64,000 bases of DNA. It comes from HB2-32-21 sp041603535 (GTDB lineage Bacteria; Pseudomonadota; Gammaproteobacteria; Pseudomonadales; Porticoccaceae). A program made the position numbers and the translations under genes. Below the pieces are notes generated by a model that was not told where the DNA came from, searched no databases, and saw only the letters and a list, made by a program, of their open reading frames with translations. Location of the stretch: positions 1 through 64,000 of the forward strand of contig JBFIEE010000006.1 in the NCBI GenBank assembly GCA_041603535.1, read 5' to 3'. This document shows, one piece after another, positions 26,591 through 36,368 of the stretch (positions within the stretch are counted from its first letter, which is position 1; every line of letters starts with the position of its first letter).

Positions 26591-27790
26591 ATGAATAAGG
26601 CATTGGCCGGACTGCGAATTCTCGATCTCACCCACATGTTATCGGGCCCGTTCGGCACCATGACGTTGGCAGACCTGGGCGCTGAAGTGATCAAGGTGGA
26701 GCCTCTGGAAGGTGAGCGTACCCGCCGCCTCCTCGCCGAGGATCCGAGGTATTCGATAGACGGTATGGGCGCCTATATGATCAATCTCAACCGTAATAAG
26801 AAGAGTGTGGTCATTGATCTAAAAAGTGAGCGGGGTCGGCAGCTTTTTTATGAGCTGGTCAAAAAGGCCGATATGGTTTTCGATAATTTCAGCGTTGGCG
26901 TTACGGTCAAACTCGGTATTGATTATGAGCGCCTAAGCGCCGTTAACCCGCGCATTATCACTTGTTCGGTTACCGGTTTTGGCTCCCAGGGCCCTGGCAA
27001 AAACCGCACCGCCTTCGATCAGGTGGTGCAGGCCTATGGCGGCAACATGTCCATTACCGGCGATGACGCAGATCACCCGATGCGCGCCGGTTTACCCATC
27101 GGCGATCTTGGTGGCGCGCTATTTGCCATGGTCGGTGTGTTAACAGCGTTGTATGAACGCGATCGTAGCGGGAGAGGCCAACATGTGGATATTTCCATGC
27201 TCGACGGTCAGATTGCCATGCTCAGTTATATGGCGACGATGTATTTTATGTCCGGGGAGGATCCAGAACCAATTGGCAATTCTCATTTTGTTCACGTGCC
27301 CTATAACAGCTTTAAAACCAGTGACGGTTTTATCGTGATTGCCGTTATTTTCGATCATTTCTGGCAGGGTTTGCTCAAGGTGCTGGATTGTCATGATCTG
27401 GTTAAACCGGCGTATGACCATCAGCCGGGCCGTCTTGCCGACAAAGCCTATATCGAACGACGGGTTGGCGATATATTCGCCACCAACACCTCTGCCCACT
27501 GGTTGGCGCTACTGGAAGCCGAGCGTATACCCTGTGCCCCGGTCAATACCTTTAGTCAGGCGCTGGCGGACAGCCAGGTGAAATACCGCAATATGGTGGT
27601 CGATGTTAGTCACCCAAACGGCAAAATCACCCAGGCCCCAGGTAACCCGGTAAAGTTATCCCGCAGTAATGAAGAGCATTTCGCACCCGCTCCGCTGCTG
27701 GGTCAACACACTGATGCGGTGCTTGGCGAACTGCTCGACCTGGACGGCGCCGAGCTGGCCCGCTTACGCGCTGAGAAGATCATTGCTTAG
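26591..27790 (+). CDS. CaiB/BaiF (class III) CoA-transferase
   Basis: A 399-residue formyl-CoA transferase-like enzyme. LRILDLTHMLSGPFGTMTLADLGAEVIKVEP is the family start, and the catalytic Asp lies in LPIGDLGGALFA. The acyl donor and acceptor are unknown. ATG at 26591 aligns with the usual N-terminus; an in-frame GTG at 26546 would add 15 unlike residues. It may act with the downstream aldehyde dehydrogenase in a degradation pathway, which is inference from position only. Confidence 0.9.
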   Translation: MNKALAGLRILDLTHMLSGPFGTMTLADLGAEVIKVEPLEGERTRRLLAEDPRYSIDGMGAYMINLNRNKKSVVIDLKSERGRQLFYELVKKADMVFDNFSVGVTVKLGIDYERLSAVNPRIITCSVTGFGSQGPGKNRTAFDQVVQAYGGNMSITGDDADHPMRAGLPIGDLGGALFAMVGVLTALYERDRSGRGQHVDISMLDGQIAMLSYMATMYFMSGEDPEPIGNSHFVHVPYNSFKTSDGFIVIAVIFDHFWQGLLKVLDCHDLVKPAYDHQPGRLADKAYIERRVGDIFATNTSAHWLALLEAERIPCAPVNTFSQALADSQVKYRNMVVDVSHPNGKITQAPGNPVKLSRSNEEHFAPAPLLGQHTDAVLGELLDLDGAELARLRAEKIIA

Positions 27791-28105
27791 CTTCCAGTCT
27801 CAATAATCCAGCGGTTGGATCCCCGCAGCGCTGTTCACAACGCTGGACCGGACAATTTTCCAGGTATCGCTGGCACCTCGGCGCATTTGATTTTCGGCTC
27901 GTACTCCGTTGTGGGCAGGCCTGCATGGGAAAGCAGACCTCACGTCACGGCGATACCCTGTGCCGTCCGTGCTATAACTAAAACAAGTCCGTAGGGTATT
28001 GCTGCAGAAGCAGTAAGCTGCGGAATTGTTTTTAGCCTGATAAAGTTTGTCGGCGAACCAAATATCGGGCAGGATTACTTTAAAACTGGACAGTGGGGGA
28101 TGGTG
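27791..28105. other. 315-bp gap before aldehyde dehydrogenase gene
   Basis: No convincing ORF or RNA gene; the long minus-strand frame across it is a shadow running out of the next gene. It presumably carries the aldehyde dehydrogenase promoter and its ribosome site. Confidence 0.55.
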
Positions 28106-29524
28106 ATGAGAGTACAGCAGAAGTTCTATATTAACGGCAAGTGGGTTGATCCGGTTGGCACTGAAACCCTTGAAGTAGTCAACGCCTCGACGGAAGAGGT
28201 GATGGGAACGGTGCCTGCCGGCGCTGTAGAAGATGCTAACCGTGCGGTTGAAGCGGCGGCGGCAGCCTTTGAAACCTGGGGTATGACCACGCCGCAGGAA
28301 CGGCAGGGTTATTTGAAAAAGTTGCATGCAGCCATGTCAGCGCGACAGGATGAGCTGGGCGAGGTCATGGCCGGAGAAGTCGGTATGCCCCTTGGCATGG
28401 CCAGGGCCATCCAGGCGGGATTGCCTGTTCAGAGCGTCGCCAATTTCATAAAAATACTGGATACCTACCAGTTTGAAGACAGGATAGATAATTCCGATAT
28501 CATCAAGGAGCCGGTCGGGGTGGTGGCCTGCATCACCCCCTGGAACTATCCCCTGCACCAGATTATGGCCAAGGTAAGCCCGGCATTGGCGGCGGGTTGT
28601 ACGGTGATAGTTAAACCCAGTGAAGTCGCGCCGCTCACCGCTTTTATGCTGGCCGAGATGGTCGATGAAGCCGGTTTTCCACCGGGGGTGGTTAACATCC
28701 TTACCGGCGTTGGCGCAGTGGTCGGCGAGGCGCTGGCAAGCCACCCAAAGGTCGACATGGTGTCGTTTACCGGTTCCACTCGCGCCGGTAAGCGCGTTGC
28801 TCAGCTGGCCGCCGATACGGTAAAACGCGTAGTGGTCGAGCTTGGGGGCAAGTCTGCTTCGGTCATTCTTGATGATGCCGACCTGGACAATGCGGTGCGC
28901 GGGACTGTCAATGATTGCTACTTTAACAGTGGCCAGACCTGCGCCGCCCATACCCGCATGCTGGTGCCGGAAGCTCAGTACGAAAGGGCTGCCAAACGTG
29001 CAGTCGAAGTGGCGCAAAGCCTGGCCCTTGGCGCGTCCGATGACCCCGCTGCCAAACTGGGGCCGCTGATCTCTAAAGTTCAGCAGGAGCGAGTGCGTAG
29101 CTACATCAGCAAAGGCGTCGAAGAAGGTGCGGAGCTGTTGTGTGGTGGGCCAGAACAACCAGAAAACTTGCCGAAAGGGTTTTTCGTGAAACCAACCGTA
29201 TTTGGCCGAGTCAGGGAAGATATGACCATCGCTCAGGAGGAAATCTTTGGGCCGGTGCTGAGCATTATTCCTTACAAAGACGAAGAAGACGCTATTCGTA
29301 TCGCCAATGGTACGGTCTATGGCCTGTCCAGCGGTGTGTGGTCGAATGATAAGGATCACGCCAGAAAAGTTGCCCGACGCCTGCGTAGCGGTAATGTCAT
29401 TATTAATGGTGGCGGTTTTAATATGATGGCCCCGTTCGGGGGTTACAAACAGTCCGGTAACGGCCGTGAACATGGGCCTTATGCCCTGGACGACTATCTG
29501 GAAGTTAAAGCGCTACAAATGTAA
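28106..29524 (+). CDS. aldehyde dehydrogenase family protein
   Basis: A 472-residue NAD(P)-dependent ALDH. VACITPWNYPLHQIMAK, the nucleotide-binding SFTGSTRAGK, catalytic Glu in VVVELGGKSA, catalytic Cys in NSGQTCAAHTRM, and EEIFGPVLSI are all intact. Substrate not predictable. Two ATGs (28100, 28106) are in frame; the second has GGGGG at proper spacing. Confidence 0.95.
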   Translation: MRVQQKFYINGKWVDPVGTETLEVVNASTEEVMGTVPAGAVEDANRAVEAAAAAFETWGMTTPQERQGYLKKLHAAMSARQDELGEVMAGEVGMPLGMARAIQAGLPVQSVANFIKILDTYQFEDRIDNSDIIKEPVGVVACITPWNYPLHQIMAKVSPALAAGCTVIVKPSEVAPLTAFMLAEMVDEAGFPPGVVNILTGVGAVVGEALASHPKVDMVSFTGSTRAGKRVAQLAADTVKRVVVELGGKSASVILDDADLDNAVRGTVNDCYFNSGQTCAAHTRMLVPEAQYERAAKRAVEVAQSLALGASDDPAAKLGPLISKVQQERVRSYISKGVEEGAELLCGGPEQPENLPKGFFVKPTVFGRVREDMTIAQEEIFGPVLSIIPYKDEEDAIRIANGTVYGLSSGVWSNDKDHARKVARRLRSGNVIINGGGFNMMAPFGGYKQSGNGREHGPYALDDYLEVKALQM

Positions 29525-29535
29525 CGCGGCTTCGG

Positions 29536-29654
29536 TGGGGTCACGCCGTGCATGCAGTCAAATCCTACGTGCAGTCAGACCCTGCATGAGGTCAAACCCT
29601 GTATGAGGTCAAACTCCATGTGAGGTCAAATTCTGCGTGCGGCCAGGCCCTGAA
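29536..29654. repeat. 17-bp tandem repeat, seven copies (minisatellite)
   Basis: Seven contiguous imperfect copies of a 17-bp unit, consensus TGAGGTCAAACCCTGCA, start at 29536, 29553, 29570, 29587, 29604, 29621 and 29638. Copies 3-5 are closest to each other; the ends are more diverged. There are no spacers and no ORF. It lies between the aldehyde dehydrogenase stop and the next gene. Confidence 0.9.
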
Positions 29655-29822
29655 CTATCGCACAGCGAGGTGTCGGGCAGAAGCGTGTGATTCAGGGGGC
29701 AGCCGAGTTGGCGGCGTAAAACTGTTTGCCAGTTCGCTCGGCGCTTGCGCCACGGCGTGTTACCGATATGAACGGGGCAGGGCGAGACGCCAACAATAAC
29801 CAATAAAGCTTGTGAGAACTGT

Positions 29823-30524
29823 ATGACTACAAAATCCCAGTTGTTTTGTGCCTGGTGCGGCGTTGGCTTTGTGGCCTTATTTACCCTGGGGTGGTGGCTT
29901 ATCGCCAACTACGTGCCGCCGATGTCGCCGACCCTGACCGCCGCCGAAGTGGCGGCTTTCTACCAGAACAATACCAACACCATTCGCTTCGGGTTAATGT
30001 TAACCATGATCAGTGCGGCGCTCACTGCGCCCTGGGTGGCCGTTATCGCCGTGCAGTTGCAGCGTATCGAGGGCGAGTTCCCGGTGCTGACCTACGCCCA
30101 ACTGGTCGCTGGTGCCGTTGGTATTGTCGTGCTGTTACTGCCCCCGTTAATCTGGACCACGGTGGCATTCCGTCCAGATCGGGACCCCGAGTTAATGTTA
30201 CTGATGAACGATTTTGGCTGGCTACTGTTTATCATGACGTTCTCGCCAGCATTTATTCAAAACCTGGTGATTGCCCTGGCGATTTTTTCCGACCAGGGCG
30301 CGGTGCCCGTATTCCCCCGCTGGCTTGCTTACTTCAATATCTGGGTCGCCATTTTGTTCATTCCCGGCGGCTTGATTACTTTTTTTAAAGCGGGTCCCTT
30401 TGCCTGGAACGGTTTGCTGGCATTCTGGTTGCCGCTGATTATTTTTTTCGCCTGGTTTTTGGTGATGTTTCTGGCGCTACTCAAGACTATAAAGGCGCAT
30501 TCCAATACGGCGCAGACGGCCTGA
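29823..30524 (+). CDS. multi-pass membrane protein of unknown function
   Basis: A 233-residue protein with about six transmembrane helices (for example FVALFTLGWWLIANYV, IVVLLLPPLIWTTVAF, WLPLIIFFAWFLVMFLALL). I recognise no catalytic motif. It lies 40 bp upstream of an oxidase subunit III-like gene on the same strand and probably forms an operon with it, so an electron-transport or membrane-quality role is possible. Confidence 0.75.
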   Translation: MTTKSQLFCAWCGVGFVALFTLGWWLIANYVPPMSPTLTAAEVAAFYQNNTNTIRFGLMLTMISAALTAPWVAVIAVQLQRIEGEFPVLTYAQLVAGAVGIVVLLLPPLIWTTVAFRPDRDPELMLLMNDFGWLLFIMTFSPAFIQNLVIALAIFSDQGAVPVFPRWLAYFNIWVAILFIPGGLITFFKAGPFAWNGLLAFWLPLIIFFAWFLVMFLALLKTIKAHSNTAQTA

Positions 30525-30564
30525 TGCCAACCTGCCTGTCCAGGTAGGCGCCAGGCGCTCTATC

Positions 30565-31131
30565 GTGTCGTCCGTAAAACATCATGTGCCCGGAGAAGTG
30601 GGTGTCTGGGTATTGATCCTCGGCGATATGGTGGTGTTCGGCCTGTTTTTTCTAGTGTTTGTTTACTATCGCGGGCTCGATATAGAGCTTTATACGCAGT
30701 CGCAAAAGGCGCTTAACCAGAACTATGGGGCGCTTAACACACTGCTCTTGCTGGCCAGCTCGTGGTTTGTGGTCATGGCTGTAGAGCGCGCTCGAGCCGA
30801 TCATGGTCGGCGGGCAACGACGTTTTTTGCGCTAGCCTTACTCTGTGGTGGCGGCTTTTCTGTCGTTAAATTTGTTGAGTACAGCGAAAAACTTACGGCG
30901 GGTTTAAGCATTACCAGCAACGAATTTTTCATGTATTACTATATTTTTACCGGGCTGCATTTTTTGCACGTGGTCATTGGTATGGGTGTGCTGGTTTTTC
31001 TGATAGCAAAAACCCGCGCAAGCACATTTAGTCGAAAAGATATGGTTGTGGTAGAGAGCGGCGCCAGTTTCTGGCACCTGGTCGATCTCCTGTGGATTGT
31101 GCTCTTCCCCCTTTTGTATCTAATGAAATAA
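30565..31131 (+). CDS. cytochrome c oxidase subunit III-like (NorE-type) protein
   Basis: A 188-residue protein with five hydrophobic helices. PGEVGVWVLILGDMVVFGLFF, the TGLHFLHVVIGMGVL helix and the ending FWHLVDLLWIVLFPLLYLMK are the short heme-copper oxidase subunit III/NorE pattern. The start is GTG at 30565. Followed after 5 bp by a subunit IV-like gene. No subunit I or II and no norCB are in the window, so this is an orphan pair. Confidence 0.85.
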   Translation: MSSVKHHVPGEVGVWVLILGDMVVFGLFFLVFVYYRGLDIELYTQSQKALNQNYGALNTLLLLASSWFVVMAVERARADHGRRATTFFALALLCGGGFSVVKFVEYSEKLTAGLSITSNEFFMYYYIFTGLHFLHVVIGMGVLVFLIAKTRASTFSRKDMVVVESGASFWHLVDLLWIVLFPLLYLMK

Positions 31132-31136
31132 AGCGT

Positions 31137-31427
31137 ATGAATGACTCATTGATTCGTCACCCCGCGACGCTGGTGTGGACTTTGTTGATGCTAGCAACGG
31201 GTATATCTTGGTGGATGGGAGCGGGTGGCTCAGCATTTTTTGTGCCGGATATAAAAATCCTCACTGCCATATTGATAATTATTGCCTTTATAAAAGTACG
31301 CTTTGTTATGGGCTACTTTATGGAGGTTCGTCACGCCCCGCTAGCCTTGCGCCTGGCGTGTGATGTGTGGATCGTTGGTGTCGGCGGTGCAATGATAGCG
31401 TTGTACTGGTTTCCTGCTGGATCCTGA
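31137..31427 (+). CDS. cytochrome c oxidase subunit IV-like (COX4_pro/NorF-like) protein
   Basis: A 96-residue protein with three hydrophobic helices (LVWTLLMLATGISWWMG, ILTAILIIIAFIKVRFVMGYFME, VWIVGVGGAMIALYW). The KVRFVMGYFMEVRHAP segment is typical of prokaryotic COX4/NorF-type subunits. ATG at 31137 lies 5 bp past the subunit III stop; a longer TTG frame overlaps that gene and is unlikely. Confidence 0.82.
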   Translation: MNDSLIRHPATLVWTLLMLATGISWWMGAGGSAFFVPDIKILTAILIIIAFIKVRFVMGYFMEVRHAPLALRLACDVWIVGVGGAMIALYWFPAGS

Positions 31428-31520
31428 ATATATGCTCCAGAATGCGCGTCAATTTTTTCGCCAACTGAAAAGGCCTGACGTTTTGGCTTAATAAAAATAT
31501 TACTTCACAACGGTGACTAT

Positions 31521-32336
31521 ATGTCCGACCTTGAAAAATTACTCAGCGCCATCAAAATTGGTAGTAAAACCAGCCCACGCAAGGGTGAATACAAGGTGCG
31601 GGCGGTGATCTTCGATACCTACGGTACGGTGTGTGATTTCTATGGGCCGATGACGCGCCAGTTTGAACGCTTTGCGCGGGAGCGTGGCGTTAAATGTGAC
31701 GTCAGAGCCATGACCATTGCCTGGCGCACGGCTTACGCCATGGCCTGTTTTAAGCAGGCGGCGACAGCGTCGGAATTTCGTCCGCTGCGCGCTATCCAGC
31801 GCGACAACCTGGAAGCAGTGATGAAGGAACATTTTCCCGGCGCGGTGACTGCCCGGGAGCTGGATGAGCTGACCACCGTGTGGGACCGGCTCGACCCCTG
31901 GCCAGATGCGGTCGAGGGTTTACATCGACTTAAGGGTCTGGCCATTATTGCGCCGGTATCCAACGGCAACTATGTCGATATGGTTAACCTGGCGCGCTTC
32001 GCGGGCTTGCCCTGGGATATTATTCTCGGCGCGTCCGTCGCCCAGTTATACAAGCCGCATCCCGATACTTACCTCAAATCCGTCGCGGCACTGGGTGTGC
32101 AACCTGAGGAGGTCTGTATGGTGGCCGCTCACCAGGCAGAGTTACCCTATGCCGCCGGGCATGGCATGCAAACCGCGTTCGTCAGGCGGCCCGATGAGTT
32201 TGGTGGTGTTGTTAAACCTAAAAACCCCGAACCGGGGGTGAGTTATCTCGACGCGGCAGAAATTTATCCGGAAGGGGACTGGACGTATATAACGGATAGT
32301 TTTATTGATCTCGCCGAGCAAATTCGGCTGACTTAA
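31521..32336 (+). CDS. 2-haloacid dehalogenase-like HAD hydrolase
   Basis: A 271-residue HAD-superfamily enzyme. Nucleophile Asp32 in VIFDTYGTVCDF, SNGNYVDM (motif II Ser), LYKPHPDTY (motif III Lys) and VAAHQAELPYA (motif IV region) follow the type II (S)-2-haloacid dehalogenase layout. A 25-residue N-terminal extension precedes the core. It could instead be a phosphatase of the same subfamily. Convergent with the ABC permease. Confidence 0.85.
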   Translation: MSDLEKLLSAIKIGSKTSPRKGEYKVRAVIFDTYGTVCDFYGPMTRQFERFARERGVKCDVRAMTIAWRTAYAMACFKQAATASEFRPLRAIQRDNLEAVMKEHFPGAVTARELDELTTVWDRLDPWPDAVEGLHRLKGLAIIAPVSNGNYVDMVNLARFAGLPWDIILGASVAQLYKPHPDTYLKSVAALGVQPEEVCMVAAHQAELPYAAGHGMQTAFVRRPDEFGGVVKPKNPEPGVSYLDAAEIYPEGDWTYITDSFIDLAEQIRLT

Positions 32337-32361
32337 TGTTCTGGCGTTTAATCAGGCCCGC

Positions 32362-33483
32362 TCAAAGCCTTGTGATGCTTTTGCGAAATATAGCCAGCGA
32401 AGCGCTAAACAAGATGCCGCCAATGGCAATAATGGCGACAAAGTCGGGCCATACCGTTTCAATGCCGGCACCGCGATACAGAATCGCCTGGGCAATGCTG
32501 ACGAAGTGGGTGGTGGGTGCGGCGAGCATAATGGTTTGTACAATGTTCGGCATGCTCTCGTAGGGGGTGACTCCGCCCGAGAGTAGCTGCATGGGCAGTA
32601 CCAGCAGTATCAGTAACAGACCCAGCTGGGGCATGGTGCGGGCGACGGTGCCGAGAAAAATCCCCAGTGATGTGGTCGAAAATAATAATATCGCCGTGGC
32701 GCATAAAAAAAGCGGTATTGAGCCTGCAATAGGCATCTGCAATATCCCTTCGATGACCAGGCGCAATGACAGGCCCGCAGCTACCAGCACCACTAGCCCC
32801 ATGGCCCATATCTTCGAAATCATAATTTCTGCAGACGTGAGTGGCATCACCAGTAGATGCTCCAGGGTGCCGTGTTCCCGCTCTCTGATTAAGGCCGCGC
32901 CGGAAAGAATTACCGCTAGCATGGTGATCATATTGATCAGCTCCATGACGCCGCCAAACCACTCGGCTGTGCGAGTGGGGTTAAAACGCAGGCGAATATC
33001 CAGTTTTATGGGCACCTCGGGTTTTTCCCGATAGCCCTGCAGGTATACGTTGACTTCTTCCAGGACGATATTGTGGATGTAGTTTGCACCGATAAACGCC
33101 TGAGTCATTTGGGTGGCATCGACATTGACTTGCAGCTCTGGCCGCTTTCCGGCGAGTGCATCACGTTGAAAATGGGGCGGAATATTGATGGCAAAGGTAT
33201 ATTTTGCCTCATCCATGCCGGGGTCGATGTCCGCAAGCTTGATCAATTCGGGCATTTTGAAATAGGGTGGATAAAAAGCGCTAATGATCCGTGCCGATAA
33301 GGGGGACTGATCTTCATCGACAAAGGCAATGGGTGCGTTATGCAGCTCCTGGGATGCGGCTTTGCCAGCGACGTAGATCATGAATGTAAAGGCTATCAAG
33401 ATAAAGATAAAAAGCACTTTGTCCCGATAGAGGCAGCGTAACTCCTTTAAACCCAGGTGCAACACATTGCCGAGATTTACCAT
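32362..33483 (-). CDS. ABC-2 type transporter permease (YhhJ-like)
   Basis: A 373-residue permease: one N-terminal helix, a large periplasmic domain (~res 45-180), then five membrane helices with EREHGTLEHLLVMPLTSAEIM, the ABC-2 signature. Last of three genes with an HlyD protein and an ABC fusion. In Escherichia coli the equivalent trio is yhiI-rbbA-yhhJ. Confidence 0.9.
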   Translation of the reverse strand: MVNLGNVLHLGLKELRCLYRDKVLFIFILIAFTFMIYVAGKAASQELHNAPIAFVDEDQSPLSARIISAFYPPYFKMPELIKLADIDPGMDEAKYTFAINIPPHFQRDALAGKRPELQVNVDATQMTQAFIGANYIHNIVLEEVNVYLQGYREKPEVPIKLDIRLRFNPTRTAEWFGGVMELINMITMLAVILSGAALIREREHGTLEHLLVMPLTSAEIMISKIWAMGLVVLVAAGLSLRLVIEGILQMPIAGSIPLFLCATAILLFSTTSLGIFLGTVARTMPQLGLLLILLVLPMQLLSGGVTPYESMPNIVQTIMLAAPTTHFVSIAQAILYRGAGIETVWPDFVAIIAIGGILFSASLAIFRKSITRL

Positions 33484-33485
33484 CG

Positions 33486-36368
33486 TTAGGTTTCCTGCTT
33501 CTTTAACAGCATTAGGCTTAGCAGGGTGATGACGGGGATAAAAGCCAGTAGCGCCAGCAGGTGCATGTATAAATCGGAGAATTCCAGGGCCTTGGTGAAA
33601 GTACCTCGGCTGATAATAAGAAAGTAGGTGGTTGGGTAGAGCTTACCTATCAGGTAAGCGACGCCCTCCAGGGACGATACCGGGCTGGTTAGACCGGAAA
33701 ATGTTACCGCAGGTAAGAGTGTCGCAATCATGGTGCCAAACATGGCCGCAATCTGGGTGCGGGTAAATGCCGACATCAGCAAGCCCAGCCCGGTGGTGGC
33801 GGTCAAGTACAGCAAGGCTCCGATACTCAGCGTCAACAGGCTGCCTTTTAGTGGCACAGCAAAAACGTAAATGGCCAACAGCACAAGACTGAAGAAATTA
33901 ACCATGCCCAGGCCAACATAGGGTAACTGCTTGCCCAGTAAAAATTCCAGTCTGGTGACCGGGGTGGCGTAGAGGTTGGTGATGGAGCCCAGCTCCTTTT
34001 CCCTCACCACACCCAGGGCCATTAACATAGCCGGGATCATGATCAATAGCAGGGGGATGACGGCGGGGGCCATGGCGTAGAGACTTTTAAAGTCCTGGTT
34101 ATAGCGGTAACGGGTCTGGATTTCGATGCCATTGCTCAACGGCGTGAGTCTCGGATTTTGGCTGAGCAGATGATCAAGGTAACGGTAATGCATGCCTTGA
34201 ACATAGGCACTGATATTTTGCGCGCGAAAAGGCATGGTGCCGTCAACCCAGGCTGCCACCTCCGGCATGCGTCCGCGGCGCAGGTCTTTGCCAAAATTGG
34301 GCGGTATTTCCAGCGCCAGGCTAAGTTCGGCGGAACGCATGCGGGCATCCATTTCCTGGTCACTGTAAATGCTTTCGCGTTTCAGGAAATAACGAGAACC
34401 GGCGATATTCTGGATATAGTCCCGACTTTGCGGGGTACGATCCTGATCAAATACGGCAAAGGGAATATCTTCGACATCCATGTTGATACCGTAGCCGAGC
34501 ACGAACATTAAAATCAGCGTGCCGAATAATGAGAAACCGAGGCGTATCGGGTCGCGGGTGATTTCCAGGGTTTCCCGTCGTGCATAAGCAAACAGGCGCA
34601 GCAGGCTAAAGGTGCTGCTTTGGGCTTTTTGTTTTTGTTGTTTGCTGGCGGGGGTGAAATGAGTTATCCGTGAGGGTGGTTTATTCTGCCGTGCCTTTTG
34701 TTCGTGTAGTGCTTTTTTTCCGGGCAGCTCCTCCTGATCAAGCTGATCCTGCTTATCTTGTTTGGACGTTTCCTGGGAGTACTGCTCCAGATAAGCGACA
34801 AAGGCATCGTCAAGGCTTTGTGCCTGACGAGAGTTGATAATCGCGTTTGGTGAATCGGTAATCAGCACCTTGCCTGCGTGCATTAAAGAAATACGATCAC
34901 AGCGTTCAGCCTCATTCATGAAGTGGGTTGAAACAAAGATGGTTACGCCTTCTTCTCGTGATAGCTGGATCAATAGCTGCCAAAAGCCATCGCGGGCCAC
35001 GGGGTCTACGCCTGAAGTGGGTTCATCCAGAATTAGTATTTCGGGTTGGTGAATAGTGGCCACGGCTAGAGACAGGCGTTGGCGTATACCCAGGGGCAGC
35101 TCGCTGGCGAGATTATTTGCGTAGTGGCTTAGGTCGAAGTGACCCATTAATTGATCAATGCGGGCCTTAGCTTTTGCGGTGGGCAGGTGAAACAGCCGCG
35201 CGTGAAGTTCAAGATTTTGCAGGACGCTTAGCTCGCTATAAAGGGAAAAGCCCTGAGACATAAAACCCACCCGTTTGCGGGTCGCCAAATCACTGGCATC
35301 CAGGGGGTACCCAAACAGTTCTGCCTGTCCAGAGCTGGCAGGTAATAGACCGGTCAGCATTTTCATTGTGGTGGTTTTGCCGCAGCCGTTGGAGCCGACA
35401 AAACCAAAAATTTCACCCCGGCTAATTTCGAAGCTGACATTATCGACGGCGGTAAAATCACCGAACTGTTTGCTCAGATTTCTGGTCCGGATAGCCGCTG
35501 GCCCGTCGCTATGGATGGTGCGTGGCGGTATCACCAGATTTTTATGGCTGCCGCGTTTTGCCTCAGGCAAAAGCTGAATGTAGGCTTCGTCGAGGTTGTC
35601 CACACTGGCGCCATTGCTTCTGCTTCTGGCTTCGTCAATGAGTTCTTCCGGGGTGCCCATAGCCAGCACCGTGCCGTTGTCCATGGCCGCCAGCCAGTCG
35701 AAGTGCTGGGCTTCCTCCATATAGGCGGTGGACACCAGTACGCTCATGGCTGGTTTTTCAATCTCGCCGTCCGAAAGGCTGTTATTGCGGAAATCCCGGC
35801 TGCGAATACGCGCTATTAAGGCCCAGAATTGTCGCCGGGACAGCGGGTCTACGCCGGTAGTGGGCTCATCCAGTATCAATAAATCGGGGTCGTGAATCAG
35901 GGCGCAGCACAGCCCCAGTTTTTGTTTCATGCCGCCAGAAAGATGGCCGGCAGGGCGATTTTTAAAAGGCGCTAGACCGGTACTATCGAGCAGTTCGTTG
36001 ATGTGCCACTGGCGTTCTTCACGCTCTTGGCCAAATAGACGGCCAAAAAAATCGACGTTTTCCAGTACCGTTAAACTCATATACAGGTTTTTACCCAGAC
36101 CCTGGGGCATATAGGCAATGCGCGGGCAGGTCTTTGCACGATCGCCAGCGTTGCCCATGTCAGCACCAAGTGTGGTGATCTGCCCGCTTTGAATTTTTCG
36201 CACACCGGCAATGAGGGCCAGCAGGGATGATTTGCCGACACCGTCCGGGCCGATTAGCCCTGCCATACAGCCAGCGGGAATAGCCAGATTGATCGACGAT
36301 AGGGCTTCAACCCTGCCATAGCGGTGGCTCAGGTTGGCAATCCGTGCCGCAAGCGCGTCTTCTTTCAT
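33486..36368 (-). CDS. rbbA: RbbA-like ABC protein: two ATPase domains fused to ABC-2 permease
   Basis: 960 residues in order: ATPase 1 (Walker A GPDGVGKSS, signature LSGGMKQKLG, Walker B LLILDEPTTGVD), ATPase 2 (GSNGCGKTT, degenerate signature LPLGIRQRLS, ILILDEPTSGVD), a charged Lys/Gln-rich linker (~res 540-580), then an ABC-2 permease with a periplasmic loop and six helices. This architecture is that of RbbA, described both as ribosome-associated ATPase and exporter. Its ATG overlaps the HlyD stop by 4 bp. The missing LSGG in domain 2 suggests unequal ATP sites. Confidence 0.9.
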   Translation of the reverse strand: MKEDALAARIANLSHRYGRVEALSSINLAIPAGCMAGLIGPDGVGKSSLLALIAGVRKIQSGQITTLGADMGNAGDRAKTCPRIAYMPQGLGKNLYMSLTVLENVDFFGRLFGQEREERQWHINELLDSTGLAPFKNRPAGHLSGGMKQKLGLCCALIHDPDLLILDEPTTGVDPLSRRQFWALIARIRSRDFRNNSLSDGEIEKPAMSVLVSTAYMEEAQHFDWLAAMDNGTVLAMGTPEELIDEARSRSNGASVDNLDEAYIQLLPEAKRGSHKNLVIPPRTIHSDGPAAIRTRNLSKQFGDFTAVDNVSFEISRGEIFGFVGSNGCGKTTTMKMLTGLLPASSGQAELFGYPLDASDLATRKRVGFMSQGFSLYSELSVLQNLELHARLFHLPTAKAKARIDQLMGHFDLSHYANNLASELPLGIRQRLSLAVATIHQPEILILDEPTSGVDPVARDGFWQLLIQLSREEGVTIFVSTHFMNEAERCDRISLMHAGKVLITDSPNAIINSRQAQSLDDAFVAYLEQYSQETSKQDKQDQLDQEELPGKKALHEQKARQNKPPSRITHFTPASKQQKQKAQSSTFSLLRLFAYARRETLEITRDPIRLGFSLFGTLILMFVLGYGINMDVEDIPFAVFDQDRTPQSRDYIQNIAGSRYFLKRESIYSDQEMDARMRSAELSLALEIPPNFGKDLRRGRMPEVAAWVDGTMPFRAQNISAYVQGMHYRYLDHLLSQNPRLTPLSNGIEIQTRYRYNQDFKSLYAMAPAVIPLLLIMIPAMLMALGVVREKELGSITNLYATPVTRLEFLLGKQLPYVGLGMVNFFSLVLLAIYVFAVPLKGSLLTLSIGALLYLTATTGLGLLMSAFTRTQIAAMFGTMIATLLPAVTFSGLTSPVSSLEGVAYLIGKLYPTTYFLIISRGTFTKALEFSDLYMHLLALLAFIPVITLLSLMLLKKQET

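Noticed and set aside
28337..29473. 378-codon minus-strand ORF
   Set aside because: Antisense shadow of the aldehyde dehydrogenase gene, whose catalytic motifs are intact on the + strand.
29536..29654. CRISPR array
   Set aside because: The units are contiguous 17-bp copies with no unique spacers, and no cas genes are near.
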